This document shows, in pieces, positions 56,301-64,000 of a DNA stretch of 64,000 nt. Source of the DNA: Symbiodinium microadriaticum (lineage: Eukaryota > Sar > Dinophyceae > Suessiales > Symbiodiniaceae); contig LSRX01000341.1 in the NCBI GenBank assembly GCA_001939145.1, forward strand, positions 133,941 to 197,940, in the 5' to 3' direction. The notes below the pieces were generated by a model. It saw nothing but the letters and a program-made list of their open reading frames with translations, made no database searches and was not told the DNA's origin. The translations under genes were made by a program, and so were the position numbers. Each line of letters opens with the position of its first letter. Positions within the stretch are counted from its first letter, which is position 1.

Positions 56301-56639
56301 CAGTACAGAAAGGCGGTATAGGCTCCAGATGAGGTGGCCCAATGAGTTGAGAATGGTGTGCGGTCAGTGAGTTCCGAGGAAACGTCTCAGCGAGGGCCTC
56401 AGGTACAGTGGACAGCATTCGGAAACGGAATGTGCATAAGGCAGCAAGCATGGCACAATTATGTCCTTCGCCTGGGGTGCAATCGCAAATCGCCAGTTGC
56501 GTGTATTTCTGGCATGTGCTGTGCGCATCTTGTGTACACTCCGGCTCACATGAAACTGCTGTGCTGCCTCATGCAGAGGTTTCCGATAAATGCAGACCCC
56601 TGATCAATATACCCTCCTTTCTCGAGTTTTCCAAGGATC

Positions 56640-56696
56640 TCTATGATAGGATCCGTATAATGTATATATACATATATATATATATACATGTATGTT
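56640..56696. repeat. Short (AT)n/(ATAC)n tract
   Basis: TATATACATATATATATATA-type sequence, about 40 bp. Followed by roughly 350 bp without recognisable coding sequence. Confidence 0.85.
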
Positions 56697-57049
56697 AACC
56701 CTTACTAACGGATGGAGGGTTATTCATGCGGGCTTTCGGATTGCATGCTTTGTCATTCATCCCCCAGTGGGTCTTTCCAGCTCCAGTCCTGGAGTAGCCA
56801 GAACAAAAGGGACGCAGACAGAAAGCAGGTGGAACACAACACTATCTCCTTTGCTGCACCTTGAGCTTGTCTCGGTTCCACCCTGTTGCCCCAAGTGTAG
56901 GCAGGGCTAGGCTAAGCCGGGCAAAGCATATCTGGCAGAACCTGGGCAATGGCGCAGCTCCAAGCTGGTACTGCGTGTGATTAAGAAGCCCAGGAGAACA
57001 ACGGGGAAGGCCTTACCTTAAGCAGGCACTGTCAATCAATTTCAGGACG

Positions 57050-58375
57050 TCGTGGTAGCCGCCGCATCTGCCGGGTGGACATTCGGAGAATCTGTTTCTG
57101 CAGCGCAGAGCATGCGTTTGGGCCTCGGAGGAATGGCCGATTTGACTCAATTTGTCGAGATCTCGGACAGGATCCCCAAGGCCGTGGCAGTGTTGAACTG
57201 GGACCACATCTGAGGGTTTTCGGGTCAGAGTCCACCTGTCAGCTGCAACATGTGCTCTGCTGGCAGCAGAAAGCAGGCATTTCGCTCGCCAGCAGCGCCA
57301 CTGGCACCACCCCGGCCTGCGCGGCCTCGATGGCCGCGACCACCTCCCAAGGCGGAAGCTGTCTGAGAGTTGGTTCTTTTGATTTGTTTTTGCTTCATGA
57401 CGATGCAGGTGGTGCCACCACCGAAAAGAGCTTCTGCCGCGGCAGAATCCAGGCAATGGAAGATCTGAGAAGATCTGAAGCCGCCAGCACATGGCAGCTG
57501 TTTTCTGCTCCAAGGCAGCAAGCTGCAGCAAGCACTGGCCTCCGTCTCGGGCCTCAGTGGGTTCCCCCAGAGCTGCTGGAGCGCGGGATGGTGGTCCTGC
57601 AGCTTGGAATGCTCCAAAATTCAAGAGCTGTGGCTCTAGCTCATCTGTTCCTTGTGGTTTATGCTCTATCTTGCGGCTAGTTGGCATAATATGCTGTGGC
57701 CGTGGCCGGCCACAGACAGAGCTGTGTTTGCTATATGCTGGCTTCCAAGTGCTTATTGCCGTATGGTAAGGTGTCAAGATGGAGCGCTTGGCGTCATCGA
57801 AAGCGTGTTTGCAGCTCTGGACGAAGTCTATGTTCAAAGACACGGCTCGACAGAGCCAGTGAAGCTGAACACCAAGCAGATCACCTTCTTGGGCGAATGG
57901 TCAGACTCAGCAGCACGCCAGCAGGTCAACAGCTAAGGGTTCAGGCCTGGCATAGAATTGGGGATGATTGCTGATGTCAAAACCTCACTAAATCCAAGTT
58001 GGAGCCGTGAAGCGTTGGATTCCTCAATAGCAACAGGACGGAGAGCGACTGAGGCAGAGCATGTGACTGCGCGAGTGGCTCCGTGCTGCTGCGTAGAGTG
58101 AACAGGTATGAGATGGTTGCAGGTAGACCAACCCTTGCGAGTCTTGGAAGGCTTCTACTGTTGGTTTGAAGTTTCCAGGATCATGTTGCCCCGCGCACGC
58201 ACGCTGAGATGCAGACGTCCACGCATGCTGCGGGCAAAGACAGACATGTACGTGAGGTTATAAAATATGTGTTATATATATATATATATATACATACATA
58301 CATACATACATACATACATGCATACATACATACATATACCTACAAGTACATACATACATACATACATACATACAT

Positions 58376-58406
<31 letters not shown>

Positions 58407-61400
58407 TACATCCATACATCCATACATACATACATACATACATACGTACATACATACATACATACATACATACATACATTTACATACATAATTACACACA
58501 GTTTTGTTCACTCGTGGCCCTTTGGGATGCAATCTCCCAGGTAGGATGCAGACTTGCTTTTCGCTTGAACTGTCAGCTGAGCTCTCAGGTCGAGATCATT
58601 AATTCCGTGGAAGTGCCTCCGGATGTCGAGTCGATTCTCGGGTTGGAGCAGCTGGATCAACTGCAAGAGTTGGCAGGGAAAGCGCCGGTTCACCTGGAAT
58701 CACTACCCCAGGAGCCGGGCTCAGACACGAAACCAATCCTTGTTTCTATGAGCACAGCAGATCTGCAGGAGGGAGCATGCGGAGCTTTAGCCCAACTGGT
58801 AATCGGCCCGAGCACAGCAAAAGCGGTGAAGGCGGCAGTCGATGCAATCGTCAGCCATGTCGATTCTTGGTGACATCCAGGGTTGCCGACTCTCTTATAC
58901 GTCTGCCATTGCGCAAGCAAAGCGCGGATGTTCTATTGTGGTCATAGAAGTGCTTGCATATCTTTCATCGAATCTACGAGTCAGTATGTCGCTAGCGTCG
59001 CAAGCTTCGGCCTCAGAACGGGTTCAAAAAAGGAGTCAGTCACAGCAAGGCTGCAATGATTCGAGTAAGCCTTTCTCAAGGTGATTATTACGGATCAAAA
59101 CAAGAACAATCCGCCACACTTTCTTCCGAGTGGCAAATTAAATGTGGATGCATGATTAGGTCCAGTAAACAGTTTCCAGTACTTGAACGTTGCATTTTTG
59201 CCATAGGATGACGTATCAAAAGAACTGATCGTCAGTTCAGTCGCAGCTGTCGATTTGCTTCTCCATCCAGGATGGGCTGGACTATCCGGAAGACAGCTAT
59301 GCAAAGGCTGCCAGGGCCAGCGCAGCAGCCGGAGCTACAGGCTGTCAGGCAGCCTGCTGTAAACCTATAACTATAGTTGCCGCTGCACCTTTGGCATTTC
59401 GCAAATGTTCGAACGTGTGCGAATTTCCTGCCAACCTGATCTCTTTGATACCTGCAGGCCACCCCTAATGACCAGTGGCCAGCGGCAGTTGCAGATTCTG
59501 CATCAGCGCTGTATCCAGCTGGATCGTCGCCTGTGATGATGGTTTGTCCGGTGGCTTTGGCACATACAGAGCCAGAAAGTTGGTACTTGTGCACATCAGG
59601 TTTGGGTGAGTCAGGTAGACTAAGTTAAGTACGCTTGCAAAAACAATTAGGCGAGTTGTCTTGCAGGTCTGGCCCGGTTCCAATCCCGCTTGGCCAGACT
59701 GGTCTGCAAACCCCGCCTGGGGGTCGGCTATGTCAACTGTGGCCGCAGCGCCAGCGGGCGCAATCCAGAATAATCTGGGGTCCTGGCAGGAGGAAGCTCA
59801 GACAGTCGAGGCCCGTTGCCGTAAGGTTATCACCAGATTTCAGGCACCACTGATGGAGCGGCTCGTTCTACAAGCTGTTGACGCTGCAGGTGTCTCTTGA
59901 CACAGACCAGAAGCTCGTGCAAGAGATCCAAGAGATACCACTGCTTTCGCAGATTTCTGCAGATCCAGTGAAAGAGGACCGGGGCAACTATTGCAGGCAT
60001 TCTACATCGGTCGATTGCTTTGCCTCCGCTAGGTTCGCCAGAGCACTGCTGCCCCTCCGTGGCGCAACAAGGCCTAAATAGGGCCTAAATCATTTCATAG
60101 TATAGCAGGCGTGTCTAGCCGGTATGCCTGGTTGCCTTCTGGGACAGGAGCTCCCGCCGCCTCCGGAGAAGAAGCAGGTGGTGGAAAAGAAGGCCAATGT
60201 CCACAGCGGAACCACGGCCAGAATCTCAGCCCCAGATTTCGGTGCTGCATTGCGCTCGATTCGAAGCTGGACCCCACAAGAGGTGAAGCGATATCGGCCA
60301 TCGAGCTTTTCAGGGAAGAGACGCCGCGAGGCCATGAATGTGAAGCAGGAGGCCTCGAGTGCGAAAAATCGTTTGCATCACGCACGGTGACCCCTAAATA
60401 TTTCTTTTTTCCATGAGGTGGAGGAGGACCAGGGCCACCCTGTGAAGGCCTTAAAGGTGGATGATGCCCAGGATGGAGCTGCCGCGGCCTCGGAGCCGGG
60501 CTTTCGGCTGAGTCGGCTGTCTCAGGGTCGCTGAGAAGCTTTTGCCAGGCACCATCGAGCCCAAACTCCGCTGATGAGACCAATAAGACTGTACTGTTTT
60601 GGGCAAGCCAGCAGGACTGAATTTCCAGGGCTAAGGCCCATCCCTGCAAGCAAGCGCAAACAAGCTGCTGCCAGTTTGTTGTGCATCATCTTATCGTATT
60701 TAAGTAATATGATGATATTATGTGTTTGTCGTTGGCGAATCCCTTCCCCCCATAGCTGCCAGAATACTTCAAGCATCTCGTCATCGACACTATCATTTCT
60801 CACGGGTGCCCGGCTCTGAGCGGCGAGAGCATGCCTGACTTTCTGAGCCCGGCTTCAGAAATGTCAGTCGTCGTTGCGGCTTCTGCCCGTTACACTACTT
60901 TTAGCTGGCAGGACCAGTTTTCTCACCTACCTCAACTGCCAGATGGCTGGATCAGGATCCCGTCGAAATCGGCCGGGGCATGCTACTATGTGTTCCTCGG
61001 CTGCACTTTTTTACCGTGTGCCTCCTCAGCGTTTTTGTATTGTCGTTGTTTCTGCATCGATCTGACGACTAAATTATCTGCCCGGAGGTGTTTGCTGCTA
61101 AGCCCCCATTCGTGTCTCCATTCCTGTCGGAGCAGTTCTTGACTCGCAGTTCTCGCCAGCTTCGCGCAGGAACTTGAGAACTGGCACAGCAACCTTCAGA
61201 TCGCCCCTGGATTTGCCTCCTGGTTGGGTGAAGGCTGGCCCGATGAACTGAGACAGTCGGAAGGGGAGGTCGGGGAGTCGAGGTGAATTGGATTGCCTTG
61301 GCGGCTTTGTCATAATAGGCCGTGCTTAGCCTGCTGATGCCGTTGCGCAATGGACATGCAGATTTCGCAGAAGGGCACTGATCGCCCTGAAGATCCCTGA

Positions 61401-61483
61401 AGGTAATGTCCAGGAGCACAGGCAGGCACTACTACTGGCACGCAGAGAAGCAGATCTCGCAGTTTGAGTTGCCTGCAGACTAG
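57050..61483 (+). CDS. Protein with two C-terminal tandem WW domains
   Basis: The C-terminus is solid. Exon 60756-60991 contains LPDGWIRIPSKSAGACYY. After a GT-AG intron, exon 61170-61233 continues VNLRTGTATFRSP, completing WW domain 1, then LPPGWVK. After a GC-AG intron (GCTGGC ... CTGAAG), exon 61403-61483 gives VMSRSTGRHYYWHAEKQISQ and FELPAD with stop TAG, completing WW domain 2. Phases agree and both domains keep the two Trp/Tyr-Tyr core positions. WW domains bind Pro-rich peptides. Likely upstream exons: ~57050-57212 (MRLGLGGMADLTQFVEISDR), ~57240-57360 joined to ~57409 (Pro-rich, PPPKAEA with VVPPPKRASAAAESRQ), ~57779-57936 (ALDEVYVQRHGSTEPVKLN), ~58589-58797 (VPPDVESILGLEQLDQLQEL), ~59260-59350, ~59465-59610, ~59735-59890 (EEAQTVEARCRKVITRFQAP), ~60130-60390, ~60418-60533. 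Their linkage to the WW exons is inferred. Confidence 0.7.
58275..58500. repeat. Microsatellite (ACAT)n in intron
   Basis: AT run then about 200 bp of ACAT repeats with ACAC and TCCATACA variants, lying between candidate exons of the WW-domain gene. ORFs on both strands are artefacts. Confidence 0.95.
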
Positions 61484-62234
61484 TGACTAGTGACTAATGG
61501 AGAATAACTCCATCTTGGGTTCAGGCGACATTGAATCGCAACCTTAGCACACGAGGCCGTGTTTGCTTTTGTTTTCCATAGTGGTGACTGGCTTGTTTGG
61601 ACTCATGTCGTCGAAGCCAATGCACACTGCAGCGCCGTCGGAGGGACGGATCAATTTATTTGACAAACGTTCATGCTGCAGCGTAGGAGCATGGGAGGGT
61701 GGCAAAGCGGCTACGGGCTATTGTATACTTATGTATACGAGCGTGAACGAAACAGCCAGGTTCAGAAGGTCATGCTAATCGAATATTCCGGGATATGCTT
61801 TAGGCGGGTCGGACGGCGCCCATTTGCTTGAGGAGTGGAGGTCGAACTTGCCTTGCAAGGGCAGGCTCTGGGCAACCTCAAGATGTTAGTCTGGAGAACC
61901 CTGTGAGGCGTTACCAAATCACAGAACTCAGCCAACATGCCAGAGCGGCCAAAAGAGGATGCTGCCTGACATCTGAAAATGCCGCATGTTTGTGGAACTC
62001 TCGATGCTGCCCTGCCATTATGTCTGGCTTTGGATGGGTCAAATTCAGCGCATTAGTTCAGCGCTTTTGGGGGTTCAAGTCTCGGGCTTTCAGGTGTAAG
62101 GAGGTAGAACATGCTGAGGCAAGTATGAGCTTAAGTTGCATATGGTTTCTCCCCTGCCTATGCTTCCATTATGTCGTATGTAGCCCAGAGGCATCACGAG
62201 GTCTTTTTTCGGATTCTACGTCTGTGCCACGGCC
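61484..62234. other. No gene supported
   Basis: About 750 bp after the WW gene stop. ORFs at 61,563-61,778 and 61,828-62,298 lack domains and splice context. Probably intergenic. Confidence 0.45.
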
Positions 62235-63954
62235 ATGGCTGGTGTCCCACACCTTCCGGAGAATCTCGGCTTGGTTGCTGCAGGGTTGCCGGATCTAGAA
62301 CTAGGATGCTTCTCGCATGGTTGGGTTCCCTCGCGTAGGCTCAGGCTGGAGGAGTGCAAGACTGCTGAACCTCCAGGGTTTTCTACATGTAGGCTTGAAG
62401 TAATACAACGAGAAAAGTCTACCACCGTGAAACCGGAAGCCAAGCTGCAAAGAATGCCAGCACATTGCTGAGGAGGGGCCACTTCGCCAAGGCAGGCGTT
62501 GCCAGTTCTGAGTCGCGGGTCGCGTGTGGCCTTGCAATGCAAAGGCTCCTGCAGAACCGGAGGATCAGCCACTCTTCGTCATTCATGGAGTCGATACCGG
62601 TCCAGGCTCTACGTGGAACTTGCGACTCAGTGCGACCAAACTAGAGCTCCTTTCTTCTCCTTGGCAGGCTCCTCGCAGGCTGCGGCGGTGTCATCAGGGA
62701 GAGTGGGAGAGTCGAATTGAATCGGGAATGGGATTCCAGGGTTGCAGCTCGCTTGTCTGGTCTGCGCAGTAGTCTGCGTGGTACTTTCGTCCCTTTAGGC
62801 CCCGGAGCGAGTGTGACCTGCTTTTATTTTTTCGACCGACGGAAACGAAAGTGTTCCTTTTCTGTTGTGGGACATATGCCTGCAAGTGGTAGTCAATGAA
62901 TTTAGATAATGACGCCAATTGCACAGGGCGCACAAGGACAGCACCCAAGCCTGGGCGTGAGAAGCCAGTCGATGCCGGACAGCACAGAAAACGGTGGCAT
63001 CAGCCGTTGGCACGCCAACCCTTCAGTGCTTCACCTTACTTTACGAGAACGCCAGTAGCAGACTTATAGGGCACCAGTAGGCGAACATGCACTTTCTACG
63101 CAATGCTTCCACCACTCAGCGGTGGAACTAGTCTTTCAGTTTTCCCCCTCCAAGCAGAGCGAAACGAGCAGTATGTATTGACGGATTCCAGTCGAATAGA
63201 TAAAGCAGGCGAAGAAGGCATCTCAAGAAAAGCCAGATTGCACCGCTGAGTGCCTGATATGGTGCAGTTGGCTTCGGATATCAGCCCGGGGTGCTGAATA
63301 GAAAACCCGAACACGATCCACACAACGGGAAATGGCACCACTGCCTACAAAGCTTCGGATGATGTTTGCTGCGCTTTGTGCAACTCCAGGCTGTTGCCGA
63401 AGACCTGCACGTGCCCACGCACGCAGAGCACAGCTGCTTGTTCTAAGTAAAGTTGCAGTTTGCAAGGGGGCCCGCCCGCAGGCTCCCTACAGCACTTCAG
63501 GGAAGCATGATCACTACAGTGACAGAGCATGCCGAAGTTTGTACGTTGCTTGAGTGGAATCCGACGGCATCCACCGGCCTGGCACGGCAGGCAGGTTTCC
63601 ATTCCGACTTCGCAGTGGACCGAGGTCCTCCTGTGTCCCCATCGAACCGTGTACTTGCACGGGGCCGGACGCGCAGGCTATCCCAGCAGGAGAGAGTTGA
63701 GAAGCAGTGGGGACGTGGCACCAGGGTGTGTCACACCAGTAGCCTACGCGGCGGACATCAAAATCATCTTGCTTGGAGAGCAGCCGACCCATCCGTGCCG
63801 GCAGGACATATTGCACGACCTTGACCCAGACCTGCAGATCAGCGCGAGCACTTCGTTCTCTTTAGGCTGCCGCATTATTCAGAACGGTGCGCGCGGACGA
63901 CTTGTGTCAGTGCCTGCACTTCGCGATCACAATGCAAGAGCATCTTGTCCATGA
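62235..63954 (+). CDS. Candidate exons of an unknown gene
   Basis: ATG at 62235 (context CGGCCATGGCTGG) opens 78 codons beginning MAGVPHLPENLGLVAAGLPD. ~62540-62670 reads EPEDQPLFVIHGVDTGPGST then WNLRLSATKLELL, which looks coding. ~63735-63954 reads AADIKIILLGEQPTHPCRQD with an open end. The three are on the same strand but not joined in phase. The right edge of the window cuts the locus. No domain recognised. Confidence 0.35.
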
Positions 63955-64000
63955 AACAGCATTCCGAGCCGTGTGCCGTCGCCAGGAAATCCACGAGCAA

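Noticed and set aside
57013-57843. Minus-strand ORF of 276 codons, one of the longest in the window
   Set aside because: It overlaps better + strand exons (57,050-57,212 and 57,779-57,936), has no domain, and is GC-rich where stops are rare.
62050-62074. CTTTTGGGGGTTCAAG as another spliced-leader relict
   Set aside because: Too many mismatches and no leader 5' half or intronless gene copy after it.

Overview
This window is nuclear DNA of a eukaryote, most probably a dinoflagellate of the Symbiodiniaceae type. Four things point there. (1) Every convincing protein-coding exon is short and lies on the + strand. (2) In the one gene where splicing can be fixed by the protein repeat register (2,464-5,102), most introns start with GC, one with GA and only two with GT, and nearly every 3' site is AG followed by G. 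(3) A degenerate copy of the dinoflagellate spliced leader lies at 23,148-23,170 in front of an intronless, broken coding sequence. (4) There is a CCCTAAA-type interstitial telomere-like array. No rRNA, tRNA, CRISPR or prokaryotic operon structure is visible. Because exons are short, most long open frames here are chance, and exon calls outside the best loci are tentative.

Layout. 1-715: minisatellite. 2,464-5,102: 12-exon TPR protein resembling the plastid/cyanobacterial TPR family that ends in an RRWPP motif. 5,560-6,010: inverted repeats around a telomere-like array. 7,530-15,239: candidate coiled-coil gene. 15,300-20,385: gene-poor, satellite-rich block with degenerate ~290-bp repeats, 87-bp hairpin repeats running into an 877-bp assembly gap, 107-109-bp repeats and a TATG microsatellite. 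20,600-23,074: multi-exon gene of unknown function. 23,148-24,017: processed, trans-spliced retropseudogene. 26,345-28,970: candidate helical-protein gene. 29,000-29,917: intronless 305-residue ORF. 31,513-33,391: coiled-coil protein with a Ser/Pro-rich tail and an apparent frameshift. 33,935-35,000: AT-rich microsatellite island. 36,307-41,860: putative secreted protein with a Thr-rich linker and LVIVD repeats. 42,427-45,122: exons of one or more unknown proteins, including an acidic 45-bp coding repeat. 47,160-56,300: scattered beta-rich exons of a possible large gene. 57,050-61,483: gene ending in two tandem WW domains. 62,235-63,954: further candidate exons.

The genes do not form a recognisable pathway. 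What unites them is the genome style: co-oriented genes, non-canonical introns, recycled mRNA and abundant simple repeats. Exon boundaries are my own reading and need transcript support.
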